Shown: positions 14,647 through 26,893, numbered from the stretch's first letter. The stretch is 64,000 nucleotides of DNA from Prochlorococcus sp. AG-418-G23 (GCA_003214195.1 QCLY01000001.1:1-64000); one strand, 5' to 3'. The notes: generated from the letters alone by a model not told the origin. A program made the numbers and translations.

Positions 14647-15105
14647 ATGAATGAGATTAACTACTGGCTAATGAAAAGTGAGCCTGACGCATACAGTATA
14701 GAAAATTTAAAAAATGATGGTGTAACTTTATGGGATGGGATAAGAAATTATCAGGCTCGTAATTTCATGAGAAACATGAAAAAAGGAGATAAAGTCTTTT
14801 TCTATCATTCAAACTGCATGCCTCCTGGAATAGTTGGGCTTATGGAGGTAATAGATTTAAATATTATAGATCCTACTCAATTTGATAAAAATTCAAAGTA
14901 TTTCGATCCAAAATCTAAAACTGACAATCCAAGATGGGATTGTGTAAAAGTAAAATATATATCTAAGTCAAAACAGATTCTGAGTTTACCTGAATTAAAA
15001 GTTTTATTTAGTGAGGATGAATTATTAGTCGTAAAAAAAGGGAATAGATTATCTATTCTTCCTGTCCCTAATGATATTGCAAAATTACTATTAGAAAAAT
15101 TATGA
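14647..15105 (+). CDS. EVE-domain protein (thymocyte nuclear protein 1 family)
   Basis: A 152-residue single-domain protein that starts NYWLMKSEPDAYSIENLKND and continues LWDGIRNYQARNFMRNMKKG and DKVFFYHSN. These are the diagnostic EVE-domain segments. EVE domains belong to the PUA superfamily and are thought to bind modified bases in DNA or RNA. The conserved aromatic cage is consistent with W29-region, Y36-region and F54-region residues. It converges on the DUF2811 gene with a 6-bp gap. Its ligand is unknown. Confidence 0.88.
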   Translation: MNEINYWLMKSEPDAYSIENLKNDGVTLWDGIRNYQARNFMRNMKKGDKVFFYHSNCMPPGIVGLMEVIDLNIIDPTQFDKNSKYFDPKSKTDNPRWDCVKVKYISKSKQILSLPELKVLFSEDELLVVKKGNRLSILPVPNDIAKLLLEKL

Positions 15106-15111
15106 AAGATT

Positions 15112-15363
15112 TTATTTTTTAAAATTCATTGAAAACATATTTCCAATATAGAGTCTGGTTAAGTCCCTACTTTGAAAACCTTTTTGCATTAAGAAACCTG
15201 CAATTGCAGCTTGTATTATCCTGTATTGATCCCAATTAGGATGTTCATCTACAAATTTTTTCATTGCCTTTTGAAGGTTTTCTTGGAGTTCACATTTGAA
15301 ACTAATTACTTCTTCTTTATTATTTAAAACTACTTGATTTGCTTCACAATTTAATTTTTGCAT
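15112..15363 (-). CDS. DUF2811-family protein (83 aa)
   Basis: Small cyanobacterial protein. The pattern ELQENLQKAMKKFVDEHPNW then DQYRIIQAAIAGFLMQKG and a final helix with LTRLYIGNMF fits DUF2811, whose members resemble ribbon-helix-helix or other small helical regulators. There is no experimental function known to me. Its upstream region carries two DnaA-type boxes, which may be relevant to its regulation. Confidence 0.75.
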   Translation of the reverse strand: MQKLNCEANQVVLNNKEEVISFKCELQENLQKAMKKFVDEHPNWDQYRIIQAAIAGFLMQKGFQSRDLTRLYIGNMFSMNFKK

Positions 15364-15559
15364 ATCTAAAAATTTCTCTAAAAATAAATACTACAAGACT
15401 TAGTTTTCTTCAAAATTTCAAAATCGTCAAGCGGTGTTAATTTAATACAGTCTCAAGTAATAGAATAATGAGATTTAAGTCATCACAGGGGGTACTAAGA
15501 AAACCATTTTTTAATAAATAAGCTTTTATAAAATATGAAGAATTATATAAAATCAACAG

Positions 15560-15612
15560 TTTTCCACAAACTGTAGTTCAACCTTAATTTTGTAAAAACT
15601 TACTGTGGAAAA
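15560..15612. promoter_or_regulatory. Pair of perfect cyanobacterial DnaA boxes
   Basis: TTTTCCACA, the consensus cyanobacterial DnaA box, occurs at 15560-15568 on the plus strand, and its exact complement TGTGGAAAA at 15604-15612. A third one-mismatch copy (TGTGAAAAA) is at 15615-15623. The first box lies inside an inverted repeat, ACAGTTT/AAACTGT (15556-15562 and 15568-15574). They are in the 312-bp gap between the DUF2811 and DUF1818 genes, which otherwise contains no gene. An accessory DnaA-binding or replication-control site is possible. Confidence 0.5.
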
Positions 15613-15675
15613 GTTGTGAAAAAATTTTTTGGCTTCGGGGAAATAATTTTCAAAATTTCCAATTTTATTTATCTT

Positions 15676-16053
15676 TCAATCCATTGATTCCCACATTTGT
15701 TTTATTTCATTTAATAAATTTTGTGCTAATGGTATCGGCCAATACATTTCGAAAGAGCGAGTTTGATCTTGGCTTTCAAAAACAAATCTTAAACTCCATT
15801 CACTTTTTTTTCCTTCTAACTCAATATACCAAGGTAGTTGTTCTAGTTGTAAAGTAATTGACTCCTCATCCATTAGATCATTCTTTATACCTAATAGTTG
15901 TTCATTAATTCTTAAAAGTAAAAGATAAAGTGAATGAAATTCACTTTTTTGCAACTCAATTGACCAATGATCAACGCCAATCAAAAAACAAAATTTGCCT
16001 TTTTTATAATCTTTAAGTAATCTCCACCTTTTCTGGTCTTTTACCAAAATCAA
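15676..16053 (-). CDS. DUF1818-family protein (125 aa)
   Basis: Cyanobacterial protein with the family's features: N-terminal [12 protein letters not shown], central [20 protein letters not shown], then [20 protein letters not shown] and a C-terminal [18 protein letters not shown] helix. DUF1818 belongs to a PUR-alpha/Whirly-like nucleic-acid-binding superfamily by structure, as I recall. Its ATG overlaps the rpoZ stop by 4 bp, so the two are translationally coupled. A link to transcription is a contextual guess. Confidence 0.8.
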   Translation of the reverse strand: MILVKDQKRWRLLKDYKKGKFCFLIGVDHWSIELQKSEFHSLYLLLLRINEQLLGIKNDLMDEESITLQLEQLPWYIELEGKKSEWSLRFVFESQDQTRSFEMYWPIPLAQNLLNEIKQMWESMD

Positions 16054-16286
16054 CCTGGAAGTAAATCTGGTTGGTCTTGTTCGTCGCTTAGCTCAATAAT
16101 TGACCTCTGAACAGGTTTAATAGTTGACTCTTCTAACAAACCATCAAAATCATCAAATCGTCTTTGTTTGGCTCTAAAAGCAATTTTCACAGTAGTTAAG
16201 TATCTATTAGTTGATTTTCGTATTAAACTTTCACCTCTTTTCGCAAGATCATTAGCGTCAATACCTGAGTTACTTGATATGTTCAT
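16050..16286 (-). CDS. rpoZ: DNA-directed RNA polymerase omega subunit
   Basis: Small subunit that assists folding and assembly of beta'. The 78-residue product has the cyanobacterial omega core: [20 protein letters not shown], then [20 protein letters not shown], where the tandem basic helix (RAKQRR) is diagnostic. The Asp/Glu-rich tail is typical of the cyanobacterial version. It heads an operon with the DUF1818 gene. Its partner rpoC2 is at the far end of this window. Confidence 0.88.
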   Translation of the reverse strand: MNISSNSGIDANDLAKRGESLIRKSTNRYLTTVKIAFRAKQRRFDDFDGLLEESTIKPVQRSIIELSDEQDQPDLLPG

Positions 16287-16386
16287 TAAAGAATTTTTTT
16301 TACTATAAAATGTATTTTACAGCTTATTTAACCAAATCAAAACATAAATTACAAAAAGAACTTAATTGATTCATAAGAATTTAAAA

Positions 16387-17955
16387 ATGGAAAAAAATTT
16401 ATCCGGAACGCTTGCTATTGACTTAGGGAATACTAATACTGTCGTAGCTTTTCAATATGAAAAAGATATGAATTTAATTCTAGTTGAAATACCGAATATT
16501 ACATCATCTCCAGGTGTTGTCCCTACAGCTGTTTGGTTCGAAGAGCCTTCAAAAATTCTGAAAATTGGCAGTGGTGCATTGAAGATGAGGGATAGTTCTA
16601 ATTCGGATTTATTTTTTCATTCAAATTTTAAAAGATTAATTGGAAATCCTATCGAAAAAATTAAACAAAAAAATATTTTAAACCCTACTGAAAGTGGTGA
16701 AAAATTTTTTAAATTTTTGTGGGAAAACATTCCTCAAAAATATTTAATTAAGAGACTTGTTTTAACTGCTCCAATTGATACTTATAAGGGTTATAGAGAA
16801 TGGTTAGTTAATCTATGCGGAGAATTTTCTGTAGATGAAATAGCGCTAGTTGATGAGCCTACAGCAGCAAGTTTAGGCATTAATATACCATCTGGCTCTA
16901 AAATCATGACCTTAGATATTGGCGGAAGCACAATCGACATGAATATAGTCAAAATAGAAGGGGGAGAAGGGAAAGCTAGTCCAATAGCTGAACTATTAAA
17001 ATTCAAAGGAAATGATGTTAGCTCTATCTCAAAACAAAAAATAAGGTGTGCTGAAATAATCAGTAAAACAGGTTCCAAAATTGGCGGTAAAGATATTGAC
17101 CAATGGATTGTTGATTATCTTATGCCAAATAACAAATATGCGATTAATCTTTCAAAAGCAGAAGAAATAAAGTGTAAACTCAGCAGCTCTGAAATAAAAT
17201 TTGATACTAAATATCCAATACAATTATTAACTGAAGAGTATCAAGAAAAAGATTTTTACTTAAGTAGAGAAATATTTGAGAAAATTATTATAAAAAATAA
17301 TCTTCTTAATCACCTTAACTCTTTACTCAAAGATTTATTAAATATCGCAAGGGGCAAATTTTGTACAGTAGATGACTTGAACGCAATCATTTTAGTTGGA
17401 GGGGGAACGCAAATACCATTAATTAAAGAATGGATAACAAAAAAAATTCCAAAAATTCAAATAAAGTCTCCTCCTCCCATTGAATCAATAGCTTTGGGAG
17501 CTTTAGCAATGACCCCAGGTGTAAAAATTAAAGACATATTAAATAAAGGATTATCCATAAGATTATTCAATAGAAGAGACCAAAAACATTTCTGGCATCC
17601 TATTTTTTGCAAAGGTCAAACATGGCCAACTGAAAACCCATATAAATTGATTGTTCAAGCAAGTAAAAATAACCAGGAAATATTTGAAATAATTATTGGA
17701 GAAACAAAAAAACAAAGAGAATTTGACGTGATTTTTGAGAATGGATTACCAAAATTATCAGAAGTTCAAAGTGAAGAGAAAGTTATAAAATGGGACAAAA
17801 AATCAGTCAAAATATTTGTTAAAGATAAATCTAAAATTGGAGAAGATAACTTAAAACTTTTCTTTAAAATTAATAGTAAAGCTGATTTATTAGTTAAGTG
17901 TTTAGATTTTCAAGATCAATTTATAGGGGAATATAATTTAGGAAATATTTCCTAA
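16387..17955 (+). CDS. Hsp70/DnaK-like protein (522 aa)
   Basis: Hsp70-superfamily ATPase. Phosphate-1 motif LAIDLGNTNTVVAF is near the N-terminus; IALVDEPTAASLG, LDIGGSTIDMNIV (phosphate 2) and ILVGGGTQIPLIKEWI (adenosine) follow in order. It is over 100 residues shorter than DnaK: after the ATPase domain comes a beta-rich substrate-like region but no long helical lid or EEVD-type tail. The frame is open from TTG 16366; I choose ATG 16387, where homology to actin-fold strand 1 begins 8 residues on. It is probably a divergent cyanobacterial Hsp70 with an unknown client. Confidence 0.85.
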   Translation: MEKNLSGTLAIDLGNTNTVVAFQYEKDMNLILVEIPNITSSPGVVPTAVWFEEPSKILKIGSGALKMRDSSNSDLFFHSNFKRLIGNPIEKIKQKNILNPTESGEKFFKFLWENIPQKYLIKRLVLTAPIDTYKGYREWLVNLCGEFSVDEIALVDEPTAASLGINIPSGSKIMTLDIGGSTIDMNIVKIEGGEGKASPIAELLKFKGNDVSSISKQKIRCAEIISKTGSKIGGKDIDQWIVDYLMPNNKYAINLSKAEEIKCKLSSSEIKFDTKYPIQLLTEEYQEKDFYLSREIFEKIIIKNNLLNHLNSLLKDLLNIARGKFCTVDDLNAIILVGGGTQIPLIKEWITKKIPKIQIKSPPPIESIALGALAMTPGVKIKDILNKGLSIRLFNRRDQKHFWHPIFCKGQTWPTENPYKLIVQASKNNQEIFEIIIGETKKQREFDVIFENGLPKLSEVQSEEKVIKWDKKSVKIFVKDKSKIGEDNLKLFFKINSKADLLVKCLDFQDQFIGEYNLGNIS

Positions 17956-17962
17956 AAATAAT

Positions 17963-18499
17963 CTATTCAATAAATACACCTTCTTCATTATCAACATTAT
18001 TTAAACGTAAACTTATACATTCATCTTTACTAGTTGAAACTCTTATACCGCAAAAATCAGGCTGAATAGGAAGTTCTCTATGTCCTCTATCTACCATTAC
18101 TAATAACATAACTCTTTGAGGTCTACCCCAAGAATATAAAGCATCAATAGCAGCTCTAATTGTTCTACCTGTATAAATTACATCATCTATCAAAAGAATT
18201 TCTTGTTTTTCAATGGGTGTAGGAATATTAGTTGCTTTTATTAGGCGAGTTCCAACTCTATTTTGATCATCTCTATAAAAAGTTGGATCAATTATTCCCT
18301 TTTTTATTTTTACACCTGTCTTCGAGAATAATTGTTTTCCAAAAACTTCTACTAGATTAATTCCTCTAGTGGGAATCCCAACCAAAAGAAGGTTATCTAG
18401 GTTTTTTACGTTTTCAATGATTTCAGAAGTTAAACGCGAAATGGTTTTTCTAAGCTCAACTTCTGTTTGTATCACAATTCTTTTCGATTTATTGGACAT
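17963..18499 (-). CDS. pyrR: PyrR: uracil phosphoribosyltransferase / pyrimidine regulator
   Basis: Type I phosphoribosyltransferase of 178 residues. The PRPP-binding motif LLIDDVIYTGRTI is at 102-114; the N-terminal LLLVGIPTRGINLVE and the C-terminal VMLLVMVDRGHRELPIQPDF are characteristic of PyrR. In Bacillus PyrR attenuates the pyr operon by binding mRNA; no pyr genes or leader are adjacent here, so the protein may mainly serve as a uracil phosphoribosyltransferase. It converges on the Hsp70-like gene with a 7-bp gap. Confidence 0.9.
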   Translation of the reverse strand: MSNKSKRIVIQTEVELRKTISRLTSEIIENVKNLDNLLLVGIPTRGINLVEVFGKQLFSKTGVKIKKGIIDPTFYRDDQNRVGTRLIKATNIPTPIEKQEILLIDDVIYTGRTIRAAIDALYSWGRPQRVMLLVMVDRGHRELPIQPDFCGIRVSTSKDECISLRLNNVDNEEGVFIE

Positions 18500-18628
18500 T
18501 TTTTATCAAAATTTAAATTCGTTCAATTTTTTTATAAATTAGCAAAAGCTAACTATTTTAAATATAAATTGTTAAAAAGTAGCGTTTAAAGCTAAATTTA
18601 GATTGGTAATTATGAAATTGATGTAAAT

Positions 18629-20251
18629 ATGTCAAAGATTAGCAGTAAAAATATAAATAAATTAAGTTCTCCACAGAGCCCTGTAGTTCTTGCAATTCTT
18701 GACGGATGGGGATATCGAGAAGACATATCAGACAATGCCATAAAAAATGCTAATACACCAATCATGGATTCACTATGGCATGCCTATCCTCATACACTTA
18801 TAAGCGCTAGCGGCGCTGATGTAGGCCTACCAGATGGTCAAATGGGTAACTCAGAGGTGGGGCACCTCACCATTGGTTCGGGGAGAATAATCCAACAAGA
18901 ACTCGTAAGGATTTCAAATGTTATAAAAAACGACCAGTTAGGCTTGGTTCAGGAGTTGAAGGAGATAGCTGATTCAATAAAGAAAAATAATGCAACGCTA
19001 CATATTACGGGATTATGTTCAGATGGAGGTGTACATAGTCATATCGATCATCTATTAGGTTTAATAAAATGGGCATCTGATAATGGAATCAAAAAAGTTG
19101 CAATTCATGTTATTACTGACGGGAGAGATACTCCGGCAAAAAGTGCTTCAAAATATCTAAAGCAAATAGAGTCATGCATAAAAAAATTCAATACAGGTGA
19201 AATTGCTTCTATATGCGGGAGATATTGGATAATGGATAGAAATCTTTTATGGGACAGAACAGAAAAAGCATATGCGAATTTGACTGATCCAAATATCAAA
19301 ATAACTAATTTATCTCCTGAGGATTACATCAAAAATAGCTATAACAAAAACATAACTGACGAATTTATAGAGCCAATGCGAATCACTAAAAACTATCTTA
19401 AGGATGGTGATAGTTTGATTTGTTTTAACTTTCGTCCTGATAGAGCAAGACAAATAATTAAATCCCTTTCAGAGGAAACATTCTCAGACTTTGAAAGAAA
19501 ATTTTTCCCAAAACTAAATTTAGTAACTTTTACCCAATATGATGCAACCTTCCCAATTAAAGTGGCATTCCCTCCTGAATCTCTAAATAATTTTGTTGGC
19601 CAGATAGTCTCAGAAAATGGACTCAAGCAATATAGGACAGCAGAAACAGAAAAATATCCTCACGTAACATATTTTTTCAATGGAGGAGTAGAAATTCCAT
19701 TACCTGGAGAAGAGAGACATTTGATTCCATCACCAAGAGTGGCAACTTATGATAAGGAACCTGAAATGTCCGCCGAAGAGTTAACTATTAGTTGCTCCAA
19801 GGCAATTAAAAGTGGAAACTATGCCTTTATTGTAATCAATTTTGCTAATCCGGATATGGTAGGTCATACAGGCAATATGAGTGCAACAATAAAAGCAATA
19901 GAAACTGTTGATAGATGTATAGGTCAAATAGTTAACGCTACTGGAGAAATGGGTGGGAGCATTCTTATAACAGCTGATCATGGTAACGCAGAAGTAATGA
20001 AAGGCTCTGCAGGAGAGCCATGGACAGCACACACTACAAATAAAGTTCCATTAATTTTAATTGAGGGTGAAAAAAGAAAAATACCTAATATGGGAAATGA
20101 AATTTATTTAAGAGAAAACGCTGGCTTGGCAGATATTGCTCCAACCTTATTGCAATTATTAAATCTCCCAATACCTAAAGAAATGACAGGAAAATCTCTT
20201 ATTAAAGAAATAGAGTTAAAAGGTTATAATAAAGTAATACAACATGTTTAA
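18629..20251 (+). CDS. gpmI: 2,3-bisphosphoglycerate-independent phosphoglycerate mutase
   Basis: Glycolytic and Calvin-cycle-linked enzyme interconverting 3- and 2-phosphoglycerate; two Mn2+ ions in an alkaline-phosphatase-like fold. Visible residues: D25 in [10 protein letters not shown], nucleophile S75 in [11 protein letters not shown], the phosphatase-domain [10 protein letters not shown] and [11 protein letters not shown], and late metal ligands in ITADHGNAE and AHTTNKVP. The 540-residue length is normal. secG follows after 23 bp in the same direction. Confidence 0.96.
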   Translation: MSKISSKNINKLSSPQSPVVLAILDGWGYREDISDNAIKNANTPIMDSLWHAYPHTLISASGADVGLPDGQMGNSEVGHLTIGSGRIIQQELVRISNVIKNDQLGLVQELKEIADSIKKNNATLHITGLCSDGGVHSHIDHLLGLIKWASDNGIKKVAIHVITDGRDTPAKSASKYLKQIESCIKKFNTGEIASICGRYWIMDRNLLWDRTEKAYANLTDPNIKITNLSPEDYIKNSYNKNITDEFIEPMRITKNYLKDGDSLICFNFRPDRARQIIKSLSEETFSDFERKFFPKLNLVTFTQYDATFPIKVAFPPESLNNFVGQIVSENGLKQYRTAETEKYPHVTYFFNGGVEIPLPGEERHLIPSPRVATYDKEPEMSAEELTISCSKAIKSGNYAFIVINFANPDMVGHTGNMSATIKAIETVDRCIGQIVNATGEMGGSILITADHGNAEVMKGSAGEPWTAHTTNKVPLILIEGEKRKIPNMGNEIYLRENAGLADIAPTLLQLLNLPIPKEMTGKSLIKEIELKGYNKVIQHV

Positions 20252-20274
20252 AGCTAATACTAGCTTCTAAAGTA

Positions 20275-20502
20275 ATGATTCAAATTTTTAGTTGGATATG
20301 GGTAATTTCCGGTGTTCTTTTGATACTTTTAGTTTTACTTCATAGCCCTAAAGGCGATGGAATGGGCGGAATTGCTGCGAGTGGAAGTTCTATGTTTAAC
20401 AGCGCAAGTAGTGCAGAGGCATCTCTCAACAAAATTACTTGGACCTTTTTAATTATATTTTTATCTCTAGCAATTATCATTAGCGCTGGTTGGATATCAT
20501 AG
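20275..20502 (+). CDS. secG: Preprotein translocase subunit SecG
   Basis: Accessory subunit of the SecYEG channel. Two membrane helices (about residues 4-20 and 53-72) flank the conserved cytoplasmic loop LLHSPKGDGMGGIAASGSSM. This loop and the 75-residue length identify SecG. It is the second gene of a gpmI-secG pair. The strong hairpin downstream belongs to groEL on the other strand. Confidence 0.93.
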   Translation: MIQIFSWIWVISGVLLILLVLLHSPKGDGMGGIAASGSSMFNSASSAEASLNKITWTFLIIFLSLAIIISAGWIS

Positions 20503-20538
20503 AAAAAAAAAAAAAAGGGATCATAATACTGATCCCTT
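20503..20538 (-). terminator. Intrinsic terminator of groESL
   Basis: On the minus strand the perfect 8-bp stem AAGGGATC/GATCCCTT (plus-strand 20515-20522 and 20531-20538) with an 8-nt loop is followed directly by a run of 12 or more T residues. It is a textbook rho-independent terminator placed 34 bp after the groEL stop. On the plus strand there is no T-run, so it should not terminate secG. Confidence 0.9.
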
Positions 20539-20571
20539 AAGGAGATAAATAACTTATTTACTAATTTTTAG

Positions 20572-22236
<1,665 letters not shown>

Positions 22237-22260
22237 TTAATAATTTTTGAAACAAATATT

Positions 22261-22572
22261 TTAGCCTACAACAGCCAAAATATCCTTTTCTGAGAGCAAG
22301 ACATATTCGTCTCCGCCCAATTTAATGTCTGTTCCAGCATATTTGCTGTACAAAACTTTATCGCCAATACTCACTTCTGGAGTTTGTCGAGAGCCATCGT
22401 CATTAAGCTTCCCAGGTCCTACCTGGGCAACTTCTCCTACCTGTGGTTTTTCTTTTGCTGTATCAGGCAAAAGAATGCCCCCAGCAGTTTTTTCCTCAGA
22501 TGCGGAAACTTTAATGAAGATTCTATCTCCCAGTGGTTTAACTGTAGAGACTGTAAGTGAAACAGCTGCCAT
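22261..22572 (-). CDS. groS: Co-chaperonin GroES (Cpn10)
   Basis: Heptameric lid of GroEL. 103 residues with [20 protein letters not shown], the mobile loop [13 protein letters not shown], and [20 protein letters not shown] before the C-terminal [13 protein letters not shown]. These are the conserved Cpn10 segments. It is the first gene of the groESL operon, divergent from atpD across a 218-bp regulatory region containing a K-box and several hairpins. No strong Shine-Dalgarno precedes the ATG. Confidence 0.98.
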   Translation of the reverse strand: MAAVSLTVSTVKPLGDRIFIKVSASEEKTAGGILLPDTAKEKPQVGEVAQVGPGKLNDDGSRQTPEVSIGDKVLYSKYAGTDIKLGGDEYVLLSEKDILAVVG

Positions 22573-22596
22573 AGATTAATGGAGGATCATAATTGA

Positions 22597-22752
22597 GACG
22601 CTTCGCGTCATATAAATGGAACGAGAGATTCTCGATCCGTATCTTCAACAACATAATCCGCGAAGCAGCAATTAAACCATACTTCAACTGTGCGGTTGGC
22701 CGAACCCATTTAACGAATACACCCATGAGGTGGTAGTATTTTCGGATTATGT
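22597..22752. other. Structured, GC-elevated groES-atpD intergenic region
   Basis: Inverted repeats are dense: GACGC-TTC-GCGTC (22597-22609), CGAGA-GAT-TCTCG (22622-22634) and a 10-bp perfect pair ACATAATCCG (22651-22660) with CGGATTATGT (22743-22752). In addition GCTTCGCG (22600-22607) can pair with CGCGAAGC (22659-22666), which is incompatible with the first hairpin and the 10-bp stem. The region is clearly richer in GC than neighbouring intergenic DNA. It may form the groES leader, the atpD leader, or an independent RNA. Confidence 0.55.
22690..22705 (-). promoter_or_regulatory. K-box for groESL transcription
   Basis: Read on the minus strand, GTTCGGCCAACCGCAC matches the cyanobacterial groE K-box consensus GTTCGG-NNAN-CCNNAC at every specified position. 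It is 118 bp upstream of the groES start. In Synechocystis this element mediates light- and heat-responsive groE transcription independently of HrcA/CIRCE. No CIRCE inverted repeat is visible here. Confidence 0.75.
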
Positions 22753-22787
22753 GCTGTTTAAATCAGCTAATCATCACCAATTCATAA

Positions 22788-24251
<1,464 letters not shown>

Positions 24252-24292
24252 ATATTTATAAATTTATATAACCCTCAATAATTTTAAAATCT

Positions 24293-24697
24293 ATGGCAAT
24301 TTCTCTTAAAGTTTTAGCACCTAACAAAAATGTTTATCAAGGTGAGGCTGAAGAAGTAATCCTTCCAAGTACTACCGGTCAACTTGGTGTGCTTCCAGGA
24401 CATATTTCTTTAGTCACGGCTATAGATATTGGTGTTTTGAGGCTAAGGATGAATTCTCAATGGAAATCGATAGCTTTAATGGGTGGCTTCGCAGAAATTG
24501 AATCAGATGAAGTCATAGTTTTAGTAAACAATGCAGAAGTAGGATCAGAAATTAATGTTGAGAATGCTGAACGAGATCTAAAGGAAGCAAAATTAGCAAT
24601 TAGTAAATTTTCTGAAAATGAAAAAAATCCAGAGAAAATCAAAGCTTTAAAACAGATTTCAAAGGCCGAGGCTAGGATTCAAGCTGCAAAGAATTAA
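24293..24697 (+). CDS. atpC: ATP synthase F1 subunit epsilon
   Basis: Central-stalk subunit that couples rotation and inhibits ATP hydrolysis. The 134 residues comprise an N-terminal beta-sandwich ([34 protein letters not shown]) and a C-terminal two-helix region ([17 protein letters not shown]). It is 41 bp after atpD. Its stop is 3 bp from that of the convergent PSRP-3 gene. Confidence 0.97.
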   Translation: MAISLKVLAPNKNVYQGEAEEVILPSTTGQLGVLPGHISLVTAIDIGVLRLRMNSQWKSIALMGGFAEIESDEVIVLVNNAEVGSEINVENAERDLKEAKLAISKFSENEKNPEKIKALKQISKAEARIQAAKN

Positions 24698-24700
24698 TTT

Positions 24701-25177
24701 TTAAGCAGTCCCACAAAAAGTTACTTCAGGAAATTTCAACTTGGCTTCTTCCAATTTCTTTGTTTTCCCCTCTTCTTGCCAATAATTTATTACTTCAGTA
24801 GCTTTATTCAATATTTCAACTCTCTCATTATCCGTAATCCACCCTTTATTTTCTAGTTCATTTTTTAATTTTTCCCAAGCATCATCCCTTGGCCAAAAAT
24901 AATAAGCAGTTAAAGGGCTTGGACCTCCTCCTACTATTTGATCAACAGCTAAAGCAACATTATCAGGTAACCACAAAACTTTAATAATGAACCTACCTTC
25001 GTCAGGTTTTGGGGTATACCCAGTTGGCACTCCATCTTCATCAATTGTGGCAGCTGCCAATACAGCATTAGCACCCATCATCCCAGAATTAGGAGAGGAA
25101 TTTTGAGATTTTGGGTTATCACCGTTTTTTTCTTTTTTTTCTGTGGAATTTTGGTTAATTTTATCTGATGAGGTCAT
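24701..25177 (-). CDS. ycf65: Ribosomal protein PSRP-3/Ycf65 (cS23)
   Basis: A ribosomal protein restricted to cyanobacteria and plastids, bound to the small subunit. The conserved core at about residues 62-145 is [39 protein letters not shown], and [14 protein letters not shown]. The first 55 residues are a low-complexity Ser/Asn/Lys extension, longer than the plastid form. It converges on atpC and lies downstream of a 52-aa gene and pepP on the same strand. Confidence 0.9.
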   Translation of the reverse strand: MTSSDKINQNSTEKKEKNGDNPKSQNSSPNSGMMGANAVLAAATIDEDGVPTGYTPKPDEGRFIIKVLWLPDNVALAVDQIVGGGPSPLTAYYFWPRDDAWEKLKNELENKGWITDNERVEILNKATEVINYWQEEGKTKKLEEAKLKFPEVTFCGTA

Positions 25178-25281
25178 TCACTTTTTTTGGTTCATTAAGT
25201 AATTTATCAGTTTATGGTCACATTTTGATTGATTTTTCGGAAATTTCTTGATTTTAGTAATTGATACTCTAAAAAAAATTT

Positions 25282-25440
25282 TTATTTATCATGAGAAACT
25301 TGATAAAAATCATAAATTGTTGCTTCCAAAGCATCCCAAAGATCTTTTGGGATATCATTTTCTTCTGCAAACATTCCAAGCTGACTAGTCAATCCTCGTG
25401 CTTTGGAAAGTTTAGAATCATATGAATCTGACTTATTCAT
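25282..25440 (-). CDS. Small acidic helical protein (52 aa)
   Basis: ATG 25440 to TAA 25282 encodes MNKSDSYDSKLSKARGLTSQ, then LGMFAEENDIPKDLWDALEA and TIYDFYQVSHDK. It is soluble and helical with no cysteine. It is 54 bp downstream of pepP and 104 bp upstream of ycf65, on the same strand as both. I know no function; the regular amphipathic pattern and clean start support its reality. Confidence 0.6.
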   Translation of the reverse strand: MNKSDSYDSKLSKARGLTSQLGMFAEENDIPKDLWDALEATIYDFYQVSHDK

Positions 25441-25494
25441 TTTTAAACTTTAAGCTTAATAAAAAATAAATCTATTGCAAAGATAAGTCAAATT

Positions 25495-26820
25495 TTAAAA
25501 TTCTAAATCAGAAATTTCTTTAAGTGCAGCAATACTTAAAACTTCTGGGTTTTTATCTTTGACCAAAATATCATCTTCGATTCTTATCCCTATACCTTTC
25601 CATTTCTCATCAATGTTTGGTTGTCCCTTGGGGACTGGGATCCTATCACTTATATAAATACCAGGCTCTACAGTTAGAATCATTCCATTCTGTAGTGGCA
25701 CTTCATAGTCTCCCATTCTATATGCTCCAACATCATGGACATCTAAGCCTAACCAATGTCCAGTTCTATGCATGTAAAGATGCTTATATGATTTATTATT
25801 TATTATCTCCTCAGTACTACCTGACAATAAACCAATTTCTTTTAATCCTTCTATGAGGATTGTTAAAGCAACATTATGAACAGTATTAGAATTCGATCCA
25901 GTTACAACACTTTTTATTGCGCTTTTCTGCGCACTTAATACAATTTCATATATAACTTTTTGCTCATTAGAAAATTTCCCTCCTATTGGAATAGTTCTTG
26001 TTATGTCACCATTGTAATAATCTTCGAGGGAGCACCCAGCATCCACCAACAATAAGTCTTTCTTATTCAATGGAGAGTTATTTTTGGTGTAATGCAAGAT
26101 ACACGCATTATCTCCTGAAGCAACAATAGAGTTATAAGCAGGTCCTCTTGCTCCTTTTTCAAGAAAGAATCCTTCAAGAAGACCCTGAATTTGTCTTTCA
26201 TTTTTCTTTGTTACAATAGATTCTCTCACTAATTCATGAGCTTCTGCTGAAATCTGGATTGCCTCCCTCATTCTTTTGATTTCAAATTCACTTTTTATTA
26301 ATCTCATCTCATTTAAATAAATTTCTGGAGATTTTATTGAATCTCCACCAATTCCCAATCTTGAGCGATTTTCAAGTTGCTGTGAAAATATATCAAGCAC
26401 TATTTTTTCAATAAATGGATGCTTACCTATTGAAAAGACAATTTCATCAGAGCCATTTAAATAGCCTGGAAGTAAATCTTTCAGTTCATTTATTGAGTGA
26501 GCCTTATCAGCGTTAAACTCTTTTTCAGCTCCTTCCAAACCCCATCTAAAGCCATGCCATACTTCGCTAATAACATCTTTGGGAGAAACGAATAAAATAA
26601 ATCTCTCTCCCTTTGGCTTATGCGATAGAAAAAGAGCGATCGAATCTGGCTCATCAAAACCTGTTAAATACCAAAAATTACTATCTTGCCTGAAAGGATA
26701 TTCACAATCAGCATGATGATTTACAAGCCTAGCCCCAGGAATAATAGCTGCTTTCCCTCCCAATTTATCGAGAAAAATTTCTCTTCTTTTTTCAAAAACT
26801 TTATGGTCAGGTTTAAACAT
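25495..26820 (-). CDS. pepP: Xaa-Pro aminopeptidase (aminopeptidase P, M24B)
   Basis: Metallopeptidase that removes an N-terminal residue preceding proline. The N-terminal half (about 1-170) is the creatinase-type domain. In the pita-bread domain the metal ligands are visible: two Asp in LLVDAGCSLEDYYNGDITRT, His in HRTGHWLGLDVHD, Glu in LTVEPGIYI and Glu in GIRIEDDILV. Length 441 is normal. ATG 26820 is preceded by the plus-strand CNNM gene in a divergent arrangement 73 bp away. Confidence 0.95.
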   Translation of the reverse strand: MFKPDHKVFEKRREIFLDKLGGKAAIIPGARLVNHHADCEYPFRQDSNFWYLTGFDEPDSIALFLSHKPKGERFILFVSPKDVISEVWHGFRWGLEGAEKEFNADKAHSINELKDLLPGYLNGSDEIVFSIGKHPFIEKIVLDIFSQQLENRSRLGIGGDSIKSPEIYLNEMRLIKSEFEIKRMREAIQISAEAHELVRESIVTKKNERQIQGLLEGFFLEKGARGPAYNSIVASGDNACILHYTKNNSPLNKKDLLLVDAGCSLEDYYNGDITRTIPIGGKFSNEQKVIYEIVLSAQKSAIKSVVTGSNSNTVHNVALTILIEGLKEIGLLSGSTEEIINNKSYKHLYMHRTGHWLGLDVHDVGAYRMGDYEVPLQNGMILTVEPGIYISDRIPVPKGQPNIDEKWKGIGIRIEDDILVKDKNPEVLSIAALKEISDLEF

Positions 26821-26893
26821 GAATGTGTATTGGCGTGTTTTTAAAAAAAATGGAAGAATGAATTAAAACAGATTTTATATTTAACCTATCTTA

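Noticed and set aside
20515-20538. Bidirectional terminator for secG and groEL
   Set aside because: Only the minus strand has a T-run after the stem; the plus strand continues AAGGAGATAA, so termination of secG is not supported.
22538-22726. 62-aa minus-strand frame upstream of groES
   Set aside because: It overlaps the groES start and the structured K-box region; the translation is a run of unrelated residues with no protein-like pattern.
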